DNA of 45,746 nt from Amphimedon queenslandica (taxonomy: Eukaryota > Porifera > Demospongiae > Haplosclerida > Niphatidae): positions 1,548,542 to 1,594,287 of the forward strand of contig NW_003546242.1 in assembly GCF_000090795.2 (NCBI RefSeq), read 5' to 3'. The first letter of the stretch is position 1. Each line of letters begins with the position of its first letter. The notes beneath the pieces are model-generated. The model made no database searches. It was not told the DNA's origin and saw only the letters and a program-made list of their open reading frames with translations. Shown here in pieces: positions 32,860 through 43,230 of this stretch. Made by a program: the position numbers and the translations under genes.

Positions 32860-33346
32860 CGAAATTGTCAGCTTCCATTTGTAATGCAATATGGGAAACT
32901 AGCTAAATGGGAATTATAGTGGAATTAGCTAAAGCCATTATGAAAAATAATTAACCATTGTAAATACAATAATGGGATTTTTATTTGCTAACCAAAAATC
33001 AGTCTGGTATCAGGTATAACCGTTCATGGGATTTAATATAGGAATAAAAATATCAATATTGGGAAATTGGCAGAAACTGTTATGGGAAATAACCCATTAA
33101 AATTACAGCAATGGGACAAGTAATTGAAAACCAGGCTGGTATTGGACTGGGATTTAATATGGTAATATGATTCCATAATGGAAATTTTTAGAATCCATTA
33201 TGGAAAAAATAAGAAACTCTTACAATGGGTTACTGAATTTCCATTATGGTATTATGAGAAATCCCATTATTGGAGATTGTTCTACTATCACAATAATGGG
33301 AATTTCAATGGGAATTTTTAAATTCCCAATAATATTCCCATAATTA
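32860..33346 (+). repeat. Right subterminal repeats of En/Spm-type element
   Basis: Dispersed copies of AATGGGA and its complement, often as palindromes (CCCATTATTGG, AATGGGAATTTCAATGGGAA), at least 15 in about 490 bp. They share the core with the left array but are not in an 85-bp tandem arrangement. Confidence 0.8.
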
Positions 33347-33379
33347 ACCCATCATGTGTTTTATGAATTTTTTCCTGTG
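33347..33379 (-). repeat. Right terminal inverted repeat of En/Spm-type element
   Basis: Ends AATTTTTTCCTGTG, the exact inverted copy of the left 14 bp, and is followed by TAT. Confidence 0.85.
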
Positions 33380-33382
33380 TAT

Positions 33383-34221
33383 TTTAGTCCACAAAGACCA
33401 GGTTGTGCACATGCACAGCAAGTAAAAGCATCATCCTTTTTCATTCTTCTACCAACTTTGAAGTGCTTGGGGTACATAGGCTTATCTCTGGGTTTCTCCG
33501 TAAAATACATGCCCCCATCGAATATTGTTGGAAACTGTTGGGACTTTTGTCCGAGGCAGCGAGGCTATCTGATACCCTATTTTAATTATTTTGATAATCT
33601 ACTATACTAATTCATTCCTTTCTTGTATAGGTGATAGACCAAGCCTTGCTGAAACTTGCTTAATATTGAAGCTGGAGTGGTCATGCATGTATTGGTGGAG
33701 CTCTTTGTTATTGAGTATTTTCTCTAGCAGTAACAAAGATTTTTCATCACAAACTGTCTCTATAGCCTTTTCCAAGTATTCAGTCTTCCATTTCTCCCGT
33801 GTTTGTTGTTACTGCATGTGTGACTAACACTGTCTGGTAATTGCCTTTGTCACCAGGGTGTATTTGCTCTTAAATAACTCTTACTACATTATTTATATGT
33901 TGTTTTACATAATTCCATCAAATAGTGTATTTAGTTTCCTTTGTATTGATATATGATGTTGGCATAAAAACTTTGAGTCTGCAGTTTCAAGCTGTTGAAG
34001 TTTTTTGTATTTTAAGAGACATTTCATTGTTTGGACTTAGCAATTGACCATAATCATTTGCAGTCAAATATAACATAGAATAGCTATTGCAAACTTGCTG
34101 AAATTGGTTATACCTATTGCAGATGGAGAGCTCTACCCCTCAGAAAAAAATTGGGTTCCTTCTCAAATGTTTAAATTTTTTTATTAGTACTTTGAACTTA
34201 AGTGTTCGTAAACTACCTACG
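33383..34221. other. Non-coding stretch
   Basis: No convincing gene. The missing 3' exons of the DUF6589-like copy 2 would be expected here on the minus strand and are not seen. Confidence 0.5.
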
Positions 34222-36010
34222 TTACTCTAAGTTTACCACAACTGATTCCTGTGACATTTGAGAAGAGTAAGGATGGGTAATGTGACGAATGACTCTTGGT
34301 ATATTCTTCTTAAAAAACGGCATATACTTCTGTATAATTCTGGCATATATTATGGTACCGTTCTCAATTAGAATGTTATCATCAGCTTGTGTTGGTAATA
34401 TATCTGCAGAAGAAAAATCATTTGATGTAATATCTGGAAGAGAAGGCAGATCTGCTAATCCTTCAGTGCTGCATTTATCTAGAAAAAAATATGAATGAAA
34501 ATAATGGAGTGACAATGAGTGGCAATCTACTGTTTCATGTCTATGTTTAACGTATTTGTCAAGGTTATCCCCGACAATTTTGAAAGAATATGCAACTTGA
34601 GATGTAGGAGGAGGAACAGTGACTATTTCTGTACTGACACTACTGGCTTCAGAGGCTGATAACCCAGAGTAGTTAGGAGTTGAAACAGAAGATACTGATG
34701 GCGAAGTCAGTTCTGAATCCGTGATATCATCAACAGCTAATTCCATTTCAGATGCCTGTGAAAGAGATGGAATAGTATTTCCCTCCAGTTCATCTCTTGC
34801 TTGACTAATCTCAACGTCAGTATCAACTTGTGATACACTAGACTGGTTCTCAGGAATTATGTCTCTAAAAATTATAACAATTTTTTTTAAATCATTTAAG
34901 CTGAGGTACTCAACTGACTTGTCTTGCCACAAACATCTTGATATTTTGGAAGACCATTCCTTTACAGGTTGATAAAAATCTGTGGTCAGTTTATCAATCA
35001 TACAGATGATTGTTTTATGAGAAACACAAATACCAACTTTCTCAAAACGTTGAAACAACTAGGATAAAAATGAGTAAGATTATTAATTGGATAAAACTTT
35101 TGTGACATACTTGTTTCGGTAAATGACTTGCATACATTAGCATGGACATTAGTCTCTGAAAGAGGTTTGCTCGCTCACAGTGACTTTTTATGATCACTGA
35201 AGCACAGACTACAATAACTATATGCTTCTGAAGACCAGTTTTCTTACTAGACCCTTCAAGAATGGAAACGAGAAATGGGGCATCACTTTTCAAATTATCA
35301 ACTGCATTTGTCCAACTAAAAGTTTTGATGACGGCTGGCGTTTTATTAACAAAAAGAGAATCCTTCTTGCATACTTTTTAACTTCTCCACAAATAATTTT
35401 CCCAACTTTACGTGGTATCATTCTTTGTCTTTTATGACACAATCAACTATGGACTTCCTGTTTTTTAGCTTAATTGAACAACCAATTCCTTGTAATGACA
35501 GAGGTAAGTATGTGACACGACTCTTGCCATTGCAAATCGTAAAAACCTATAATAAAAAATTCAGTTAAAACATAAAACACACATGCATAAAGGTTTACTC
35601 CAATTGATGACTTCATCCTTCGGCTTTTGGGAGTAACTGGAGTAGAGTGGTATTGTGCTATTTGTGACTCAGGAGAAGATGTAAGCAGGGTTTCAGAAAT
35701 TTCATGACCAATCTTGTTCTTGACAATCACATCTCCAAATACATGCAATATCTTCTTTTCACCAGTAACAACTTCTTTCCTTGCCTTTACAATTTTACTT
35801 AAAAAGGACAAGCACTTGCCTCTACAAACTACCCCTTCCCTTAAAAGCTTTTCCAAGTCACCTCTAACAAACTGATAATTCTTCTCCAGGGTGTCTAAAA
35901 TTAGTTCTACTTCTTCATTCATCATCTTTAAGTATGCTCTACTTCCAGGAGAAACTCTGGCACCAGAGAACAGGCAATGCATCATTAATAATGAGACAGA
36001 GTCAGGAAAT
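34222..36010 (-). pseudogene. Multi-exon transposon-like gene, N-terminal part (tentatively DUF6589 family), copy 2
   Basis: Exon 1 (to about 35610) includes VVCRGKCLSFLSKIVKARKE, matching copy 1, and ends SSIG before a GTAAAC donor. Exon 2 starts after TATTATAG near 35545 as VFTICNGKSRVTYLPLSL; two frame changes follow (near 35430 and 35365). It joins KTFSWTNAVDNLKSDAPFL and QRLMSMLMYASHLPKQ, ending at a GTATGT donor. The next exon (35058-34222) begins LFQRFEKVGICVSHKTII after TCCTAG, then an acidic Ser/Thr-rich linker, then YSFKIVGDNLDKYVKHRHE and LSLHYFHSYFF, a block I associate with DUF6589-type proteins. The large C-terminal domain is absent, and the 5' end abuts a retrotransposon fragment at about 36028. 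Function unknown; probably mobile-element derived. Confidence 0.55.
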
Positions 36011-36028
36011 TCATACACGCAGACAGCT

Positions 36029-36299
36029 ACCTTGTAGTGTCATCTCATCCTCCCTCACCTTCCTAGGGATAGAAATTGACACTATCAAGCGAGAACTTAG
36101 GCTGCCTCAAGAGAAACTCATCAGATTGCAGAGGGAATGGGTGGGAAAGAAAGCTGCTACCAAACATGATATACAGGTCATCATTGGCTTGTTAAACGAT
36201 GCAGCACAAGTGGTCCCAGCGGGAAGATCATTCATCAGAAACCTGATCGATGACATGTCTCCGCTGAGGAAAGCCTACTACTTTTCTAGATTGAACTTG
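36029..36299 (+). pseudogene. Inverted RT fragment of the second DIRS/Ngaro family
   Basis: A single open frame reads LTFLGIEIDTIKRELRLPQ, EWVGKKAATKHDIQVIIGLL and NDAAQVVPAGRSFIRNLIDD. It closely resembles the segment at about 38535-38795 on the minus strand (roughly nine in ten bases by eye) and lacks the 10-bp deletion seen there, so it is better preserved than the main copy. It stops matching exactly at AACTTGGG, where a palindrome begins. Confidence 0.8.
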
Positions 36300-36318
36300 G
36301 GGAGTGGTACTCCCCAAG
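36296..36318. repeat. Perfect 10-bp palindrome at an inversion junction
   Basis: CTTGGGGAGT (36296-36305), GGT, ACTCCCCAAG (36309-36318). The RT fragment's similarity to the minus-strand copy ends inside the first arm. Confidence 0.85.
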
Positions 36319-36812
36319 GAACCAAGTGTGCCCCCAAAGAAGAGGCCTCAATTAATCCACTTTAGGGCTTACCTGATCTGGCGTGAGACTGGACTGGGAT
36401 GGCAGTTCTAAGAGAGCTCCTACCAGAACCCCGTGAATAGATAGGCCCACTACATGCTGTAGTGTGCCTTAATGTGGGTTGTGCCAAACCCCTCAACATA
36501 CACCTGACTGCAACTTCATGGGAAGGAGGTAAGAGAGAGAGAGATAGAGGCAAGCAAATTGCCTCAGAGGAGGGCATGAATGCATAGCAATATTTGAGAG
36601 TAAAGGAGGGCCTACTCCCACCCCACATGAGTGTGGGCAGTATGCCAGCCAGGCCAATACTCCTAATGCACAAGCCACAGAATGCAATGTGGCATCTGAC
36701 AGAGCATAAAATAATATAAAATCTCCTTCCCATTTAGCCACAGACAGATATGGAGGTGGCACTACCCAAGGAACCACATGTGACCCTCAAAGAGGAGGCC
36801 TCAAGGCTAATT
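36306..36812. repeat. Direct repeat pair, about 50 bp, 450 bp apart
   Basis: 36306-36357 and 36756-36812 share CCCAAGGAACCA, GAGGCCTCAA and TTAAT/CTAATTGG words in the same order with few changes. They lie beyond the YR stop of copy 2 and could be the equivalent of B1 and B2 in a split-repeat element, but no matching A repeat was found at the 5' end. A (GA)n run sits at about 36534-36548. Confidence 0.6.
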
Positions 36813-37022
36813 GGAGCATTGGGGCGATCCCAAATTCTGTGACTGGACATTGTTATGAACCCAATTATTATTATAAAATATCTCAATATTTATTTACAAT
36901 GTAAAGCTTGAAATTAATCTTAAATTGCCTTAATGTACCTTCTACATTAGCATAGTAAGTAAAGAGAGATCAGTTAGGTATGAATGCATATGATCGAATA
37001 ATATGACAACGGGAGGATGAAG

Positions 37023-37960
37023 TCAGAAAGAAGAGGATGCAGCTAACATAGCTGAGATGCTGCCTAATGAATTATCACTGGGCTTTATATAGATCTGATA
37101 GGCATCCGAGGACCAGCGGCCAAGCCTTTTGATGGTGTGGGCTGGAATCCCAGCTACTGCAGCTGTTGTTGCAGCTCCCATTCTAAAGCTGTGACCTGCA
37201 TACAGGGAGGGGTTCAGGCCCGCATCTTGGAGCGCCTGGTGGACTGCCTGGATGAAACCCTGTCTTGAAAGAGAAATTGAGTCTTCCATTATGAATAGAG
37301 GACCCTCTGTTCGAGGGCGTAGAAGGAGGAAGTCCCTGAGTGCAGCTACTGGGCAAGTTGCATGTCCTGACCTTCCTAACATCACCGCAGAGCCCCTCCC
37401 AATTGGGTCTGTTTTTCACCTCCTGATCAAAAGCTTGATGAAGGAGGGGCTGCTATGACTGTCTGTGGAGAGGTCAAGGAGTTGGAGTGGAGGAGCTTCC
37501 CCTGATTTGGGGAATATCTCACCCAGTCTATGGAAGCCAAAGAAGGCGGTGCAAGCTGTGGCCCAGTATAGAATATTGTTAAAGGAATGAGCAGCCTGCT
37601 CTGGGGGGAGCCAGACCACCCTGAGCTTGTTCATAACTGAAATTGTGATTGGCATTCTAGACCGGTTTGTGCATTCTTGAGTCCGCTTGATACCCCTGGT
37701 TACATAGTGCAGCCACGGTCAAGCATTGTGAGGTGGAGGTGGCAACCCTGCAGAAATTTGTAAGTGGCGGAGTCCAGATAGGTAAGCAGAGATGGTTCTG
37801 GCCTGGAGCACTTCATTAGCTAGAAATGCAGCAAACAGACAAAGAGTGTGTTCAGAAAGAGGGAGGGGGGATAGGTTAAATAAAGTGCACAAGGTAACAT
37901 ATCTCTTTTGAGCTGTGGCATAGGAGCTTCTGGTACTGCCTGCTATACCCTGAACAAAGA
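37023..37960 (-). pseudogene. Tyrosine recombinase of DIRS/Ngaro copy 2, nearly intact
   Basis: One frame runs about 310 codons with only two stops, both TGA (37719-37721 and 37416-37418). The N-terminal part has STRSSYATAQKRYVTLC, TISAYLSGLRHLQISAG and WLHYVTRGIKR. The catalytic part has TACTAFFGFHRLGEIF (first Arg), GHATCPVAALRDFLLL, LYAGHSFRMGAATTAA (H-x-x-R kept), and IKRLGRWSSDAYQIYIKP (later His position replaced by Trp as often in the family, and the nucleophile Tyr). All key residues are present, unlike copy 1. The frame overlaps the end of RNase H in another register, a normal layout for these elements. Both stops could be CGA-to-TGA changes. Confidence 0.8.
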
Positions 37961-39700
37961 GTCCCTAAACAATGCTCTCCAGTGCTTTGATGTCCATGAG
38001 AGGTTGGTGTCCAGGAGCAGGTCCAGCAGAGGTTGTGGGATGCCAGAAGGGATTTTGGGTGCCTGTGGAAAGATAGAGAAGAAGTCAGGCATTCTATCCC
38101 TCGAGAGAGCGTCAGCCGCCCAATTGGATTTCCCGGCTACATGGAATGCTCTGTAGGATATCTCGAAGTGAGCCAAGTAGAAGAACAAACAGCAATGGAG
38201 ATAAACTAAAGCCGGATCCTTAGCTGACCTCGACTCTAGAGCTTGAACCACGGCAGCGTTGTCAGAGTAGAGAGGACCCTCGAGGCCCGGCAATGGGACC
38301 CCCATATTGCAATGGCCACTACAAGGGGAAGTAACTCTTTCACTGCAATGTTTAAAGCTTAACTAGTTGGCCATCTTATCTGGAACCAAGCATTGCCAGT
38401 TGCTAAAAACTCTCTGGAGCCCCAGAAGCCTGTGGCATCTGCTGTTATTGATGGTCCCATAGGGAGAAAAGGGAACAGCCCCACCCCATTCCATCTCAAA
38501 AATGCAGCACCACCAAGCTAGGTCAGCTCTGCAGCCCAAGTTCAATCTAGAAAAGTAGTGGACTTTCCTCAGCTGAGACATGGCATCAATCAGGTTTCTG
38601 ATGAATGATTTCCCCGCTGGGACCACTTGTGCTGCGTTGTTTAACAAGCCAATGATGACCTGTAGATCATGTTTGGTAGCAGCTTTCTTCCCCACCCATT
38701 CACTCAGGAGCCTCTGCAATTCTCTTGGGGGAACCTAAGTCTTGCTTGACGGTGTCAATTTCTATCCCTAGGAAGGTGAAGGTGGATGAGGGACTCTCGA
38801 CCTTGGACGGCTCCACAGAGAGGCCGAGCCTAGCTGCCATTTGTATGGCCAGTTGTAACGTATGAGAGCGGGTAGTTATATCTTGGGCCTAAATCAGGAA
38901 GTCGTCTAAGTAATGGGCCAGATTAATGATTCCAATGCATATTAAGGCCCAAGCAAGGGCGTTTGCGACAGCACTGAAAATAATTGGAGCAGACCTTAAT
39001 TCAAACGGTAAGGCCCTGTCACCGAACACAGTCCCTCACCACTTTATACCCAAAAGAACCTGATCTGCCAAATGGACTGGGACCTGCCGGTATGCAGCCT
39101 TCAAATCTAGCTTGGCAAGCAGCATTTTTCTGGGATCAGCTCAGCCATTCGCCTTACTGTGATATAGCTGAAGGACGAATGGGTGGAGCTGATTGCATTG
39201 TTGACACTCCAACCTCTTGGAGATGAGAGGTCCATGATGAGCCTGAATTTTCCAGGCCTGTTTTTTTTTGGGATGAACCCGATCAGGTTCAAATGGACAT
39301 TGGCAGCTATTGAGGGATACAGGGAGCCTGTCCTGATCTTTCCACCAAGGTACTCTTCTACCTTCTCTGCCAGTGTGACTGCCGAAGGTCCGTTAAATGA
39401 GCAAGGGACTAGCTTTGAGCAAGGGGGGACCACCATTTTAAAACCCTGAGTGATCCCTCTCCTTAGGAAAGCTGCAAATCCCTTATCGGGTAGGGACGAC
39501 AAAACAGGATCTCACTCGGCAATTGGGAGAAAGCCGTCTGGGCTGGAATGAGAGTTGCGATAGTATGGCCCTGAAGAAGACTCCAGTGCCAGCAGGTTAG
39601 GTAGAAAGGCATAGTAGCCATTGTGGATGTTGGCAGCCACTGCAGAGAAAAAAGGCAACGATGATCTCACAGCAATTATAAATATAAGGTATAGCATGCA
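37943..39700 (-). pseudogene. Reverse transcriptase and RNase H of DIRS/Ngaro copy 2
   Basis: From the 5' side: FKMVVPPCSKLVPCSF, LIGFIPKKNRPGKFRLIMDL and FSYITVRRMAELIP lie in one frame (39697-39107, stop at 39512-39514). A shift follows near 39125, then AKLDLKAAYRQVPVH (first Asp), LPFELRSAPIIFSAVANAL and AHYLDDFLI (paired Asp, about 38895-38921), followed by a TAG. The end of the domain, FTFLGIEIDT, has a roughly 10-bp deletion near 38735 that shifts the frame. Connection and RNase H give GKKAATKHDLQVIIGLL, LYSDNAAVVQALESRSAKDP and NWAADALSRDRM. At least three shifts and three stops are present. Confidence 0.75.
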
Positions 39701-40050
39701 AGCGAGAGCAGGGAGAGGCTATGATGAGACAAAATAGCTCAAATACTCAGGCTATAGCCTGCTGATCAGCGGATCTTCCCGCTAAAAATGAGAAAAAGCA
39801 TCATGTCACACTTTCCATTCAAAACATTCAGAACCACTCAAGCCTACCTTTTAACTCGCCTCAAAAACAATAACATTTAAAAACCAATATAAATATCAAT
39901 ATATAACTATACAGTATGAGTGATCATGACAGAGATATAGTAATGACTCTATGATACATGATTGTATATATAGCCTACTAATATAGTCTAGACTTTCCTA
40001 ATGATATATAGTTGAGTTCTCCTAACTCTGAACATGTGCTGCTTTCCTGC
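39701..40050. other. Spacer between Gag and RT of copy 2
   Basis: AT-rich and without coding sense; possibly an intron or an insertion within the element. Confidence 0.35.
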
Positions 40051-40516
40051 TCAGTTCGTGGAACTGGTCGGTGGAGCTCTATTTGGGAGCTGAGGCTGGG
40101 GTCGTGCTCCCCTGTACTTGGAGCAGGCAATCACTGGATGCGCCAGAGACCCACACACCAGGCAGCAGTGAGTAAACTTGCACGTTGTGGGTGATTGGTA
40201 GCACTCATTACAATTGAATCTTCTGCAAGGTTCAGAGCTGGGCGCCCTTTGCCTCTTGTTGCTAAAGCTGTCCTGTTTTGTGGACTGCGATGAGGAGGGG
40301 AGAGGAGTGCAGGCTGAGGTCTGGTGGTCAGCACCATTGCAGAGTTGGCAAGAAATGCCCTTTGAAGGTCCTGCGGCCATCACCATGGCTGCCATCAGTG
40401 AGGGGGCTATTTCATTTCACGGGGCATCAGACCCAGCAGCGGCTTGCTGCCGGAACAATCTGTCGTAGGAAAGCCAGCCCCTCCCGCCATGCCTCTGAGT
40501 GAGATTCATAACTATC

Positions 40517-40556
40517 TGGCCATATGCGGCGAGCTCTGGCCATATGCGGCGAGCTC
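40517..40556. repeat. 20-bp tandem duplication in gag of copy 2
   Basis: TGGCCATATGCGGCGAGCTC occurs twice without interruption (40517-40536 and 40537-40556). The length is not a multiple of three, so it breaks the gag frame. Confidence 0.95.
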
Positions 40557-40903
40557 TTTTGTCTGAAACAGAGATGGCCAGATATGCAAGGAAAAGGCCC
40601 AGGTCAGGGGGTCCTCCAGTTCTCGCAGTTTAGACCCAGCACTCAAGCCAGTCTGTGAAATTTGCTTGGTCAAGGCCGCAATATCCAGGAACATCTCCCT
40701 CAAATCCACAAATAGCCTAGCCTTCACCTTGTCAATCACCTTGCCCGGAATTGGTGGCAAAGAGGAAGAATAAATCACCCCGGGCGACTCCTTCGCTGGA
40801 GACGAGGGGACTGTGGCAGTGGCAGTGGCAGAGGCAGACAGCAGCTGCCCCGACGACACCAAAGGCTGGGCCGAGGTTGGGGTGGGGGGTGGCCACCAGA
40901 AAG

Positions 40904-41229
40904 CTCTATTGGAGGACAGCAATGATAATAAATGCAAAATAATATACATAGTAATACTGATAATAACAATCACAGATACATTAACAATAAAAAGCAAGCG
41001 AGAGAGCATGAGAGGCTGAGTTAACCACAGCACGGGTGGGGACAAATTGAAGCAGAAGTGTGGGCAAACCAAATAAATTAAGTGGGAAGTGGTAAGAAGA
41101 AAGGTTGGAGGCTCGGGAGCTAGCAGCTGTTCCCAGTTCAAAAAAAGGCTCAAGCAGCAAGCGAGCTGCCAGTCAGCAAAGGTATAGGAAGCATTGCTAA
41201 GCTAACCTAAATGAATTACAAGTACATAC
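40904..41229 (-). other. Inferred gag intron of copy 2
   Basis: GTATGT at the 5' side and AATAGAG at the 3' side flank 326 bp. Joining gives a continuous frame at phase 1, the same position as in copy 1. An upstream AG two bases earlier would give the wrong frame. Confidence 0.5.
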
Positions 41230-41690
41230 CTGAAGCAGCTTGAGTGGAGGGGAGAGTGAGAGCTGCCGCACCCGACCGGGACATGGTAGGCAAAGACACG
41301 GCCGGCAGAGACATGGCAGGCAGAGCTCTTGCTACCGCTGAGTCTGTCTCCTTCCTCACTGCTGCCTGGATGGCCGAAACAATCGCTGTATATGAAACCG
41401 AGGTTGCCGGAACGTTAGTCGGGGCACAGGATGTTCCAGCAGAGGTAGCAATGACAGATGAGAAAGTTGAAGTCGTTACCAAAGACGCCGTCTCAGGAAC
41501 TGAAGCCAGAGTGGCCATGGTGCACGCTTGAATCAAGGAAAAGGCTGAAGACAAGAAGAAACAGAAAGAAAGCAAAGGATGTTGCTGCTGAAATTCAAAC
41601 AAGCAAATGACTTAGCTCCCGCTCTTCAGCCTAATTTATTTAATTATCGCAAGCAGTGTGCATGCGCATAAGGTCTAGCCGGGTAAGCCC

Positions 41691-42591
41691 TGTAGATTAA
41701 CCTTGTCTAACCCTATTGTTTAAACTCCAATCATCAGAGTTAGTCTCAGTCCATCAGGACAACTATGAGGTACTGTGGAATAACTCACTCAGTTGTCATG
41801 TTGCACCTGGAGTGTGGATGATTATGACCATCTTTACTCTTGTTAAAACTGTATAGGATTGGTCTTTTATAGATAGTTGAGGGATGCAAGAGCTTATTCT
41901 TTATCTGTAAACTCACTGGTTGCACTGTAAGAACACCTCATGTCACACTAAAGTGCTTGTCCCTATCCATATCTTTGCAGAAATGAATTGTCACATTCAG
42001 AACTTGTTCTAGTCTCTTTGGCAACTGTTTTCTTTCCCGACAGTTATAATTATTATAAAAACATAATGGGCATTGTTGCTAGCATTATAGACCTCTTTGT
42101 GCTAAATATACCGTAGATCAGGAAATTAGTGTGGAACAAAATTTTTAAGTTTTAAAATTGTTGTGTGATTTAATTTTAACTAAATAAGATTGTGTTATGT
42201 ATTATTGAATGTGGCATGTACTTATATGGGTAATCTAATTTTTGCAAAATTCTAATTCAGTAAAATTAAAATCAAAGTAAAAATTTCCAGATAGACGGTA
42301 TTCATGAACAGACCATATTGTTCTAATGAGAAAAAAATTTCATAAAATTTCAAAACCGCCATTTTGGTGTCCAAAACACAACAGTAATGGCCTTCATGTT
42401 ATGCAGTTGGCTGTCATTCACATCATAAAAAGGGACAGAACTTGTCTTTTTATCGTTTTTCCATGAAAAGATAGGTGTATAGCTGCTATCAGAACTGGTT
42501 ATCAACCAAGTAGACCAGCAGACAGACACAGGTAGGTCACTACTTATGAATTTTGTACAAACACCATAATAATCCCAAGCGTAATGGATAA
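41691..42591. other. Non-coding stretch
   Basis: No gene seen. GCCATTTTGGTGTCCAA at about 42357-42375 recurs inverted at about 44287-44305, perhaps parts of one repeat family. Confidence 0.5.
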
Positions 42592-42744
42592 GGAAGTGGA
42601 TATGCGTCCGGCAGCAGGACGCCTACTTCAGAGCTATAGATCCGGCAGCCCCTATATTGCATTCTGGGGCAAAGCCCCTGTATACTAATACACAAATTTA
42701 TATACAGATATCAAGTATAAATACAATAATCAGCAATATTGATG

Positions 42745-42850
42745 CAGCAGGGTTGTGGTGGTGTAGTGGAGAGGTTGGTGTGGATTGCACAGTGTGGTCA
42801 GCAGTTCAAATCTGGTCGGGACTACTGACTAAAACTATGCTGCAATGTTT
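42745..42850 (+). repeat. tRNA-derived SINE
   Basis: TGGTGTAGTGGAGAGG at about 42757-42772 is a good A-box, and AGTTCAAATCTGG at about 42803-42815 a good B-box, followed by a T-rich tail. It lacks the paired acceptor ends of a real tRNA. Confidence 0.6.
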
Positions 42851-42916
42851 GAATTTTTCCTTTTTTAAAAAATCCCTTTTTTGCTTTTTATGGCTTTTTA
42901 GGTGAAGAAATAAACA

Positions 42917-43100
42917 CCCCCTCGTACATCTTAGCCTCTGGGGTCGTAGTCTTGGGATTGGGGTTTAGTGTTTAGTTTTAGATCACCCTCTCGTACATCT
43001 TAGCCTCCAGGGTCGTAGGGTTGGGATTGGGGTTTAGTTTTTAGAGCTCCCTCTTGTACATCTTAGCCTCCAGGATTGTAGGGTTTTGGGATTAAAGTTT
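42917..43100 (+). repeat. About 66-bp tandem repeat, nearly three units
   Basis: GTACATCTTAGCCTC recurs at about 42924, 42993 and 43056. Units also share GGGATTGGGGTTTAG. Confidence 0.85.
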
Positions 43101-43230
43101 CTTGAAAAAAAGATCAAGTTCCATTTTGCACTATTGCGGCATGCACACAAGTTGTTTTACGGAGAACAACAGACTGCTGGATCTTTAGCTCTGAAGTAGG
43201 CATCCGGCTGCCGGACCAATATCCACTTCC

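Larger units (their letters stand above)
26173..33379. mobile_element. Complete En/Spm (CACTA)-type DNA transposon with two divergent genes
   Basis: The left end begins CACAGGAAAAAATT and the right end, read inward on the other strand, begins with the same 14 bp; looser similarity continues for about 30 bp. Both sides are flanked by TAT (26170-26172 and 33380-33382), a 3-bp target duplication as CACTA elements make. Within 7,207 bp lie left subterminal repeats, a minus-strand Tnp2-like transposase (27186-30578), a short shared promoter region, a plus-strand SAM-domain gene (30834-32719) and right subterminal repeats. CACTA elements are known for short TIRs, dense subterminal repeats and a transposase plus accessory protein, so the structure fits. 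The transposase has one stop and one shift; the SAM gene is clean. Confidence 0.85.
40051..41518 (-). pseudogene. Gag-like protein of DIRS/Ngaro copy 2 (two exons)
   Basis: The start at 41518 has a good context (ACCATGG) and reads MATLASVPETASLVTTSTFS. Exon 1 ends at 41230 with a phase-1 donor (CAG|GTATGT). Exon 2 starts about 40903 (acceptor AATAGAG) and reads AFWWPPPTPTSAQPL, then KARLFVDLREMFLDIAALTK and RELEDPLTWAFSLHIW. A 20-bp tandem duplication at 40517-40556 shifts the frame; beyond it come GWLSYDRLFRQQAAAG, the zinc knuckle CQLCNGADHQTSAC (C-x2-C-x4-H-x4-C) and a second Cys-rich block (CRRFNCNECYQSPTTC). Its stop is at 40051-40053. The YDRLFRQQAA box parallels YDRIFCSQAA in copy 1. 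Confidence 0.7.
36300..41690 (-). mobile_element. DIRS/Ngaro-type tyrosine-recombinase retrotransposon (copy 2)
   Basis: Read on the minus strand the order is Gag (41518-40051, one intron), RT (about 39700-38363), RNase H (about 38380-37943), and YR (about 37960-37023). No methyltransferase is seen. It belongs to a different family from the element at 2335-11097 (Gag and YR differ throughout). AGGGCTTACC occurs at both presumed ends in inverted orientation (about 36363 and about 41686), too short to be sure of. Limits are approximate. Confidence 0.7.
42592..43230. mobile_element. Non-autonomous element with about 58-bp TIRs
   Basis: 42592-42649 begins GGAAGTGGATATGCGTCCGG, and 43174-43230 is its inverted counterpart with about six differences; both include GCCTACTTCAGAGCTA. 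The 640-bp interior holds a tRNA-like SINE and 66-bp repeats but no gene. No target duplication could be fixed. Confidence 0.75.

Noticed and set aside
36534..36548. CRISPR-like or satellite array near the GA run, and the 85-bp array as a CRISPR
   Set aside because: The GA run is a simple repeat. The 85-bp units have no constant-repeat/variable-spacer pattern and belong to a eukaryotic transposon end.
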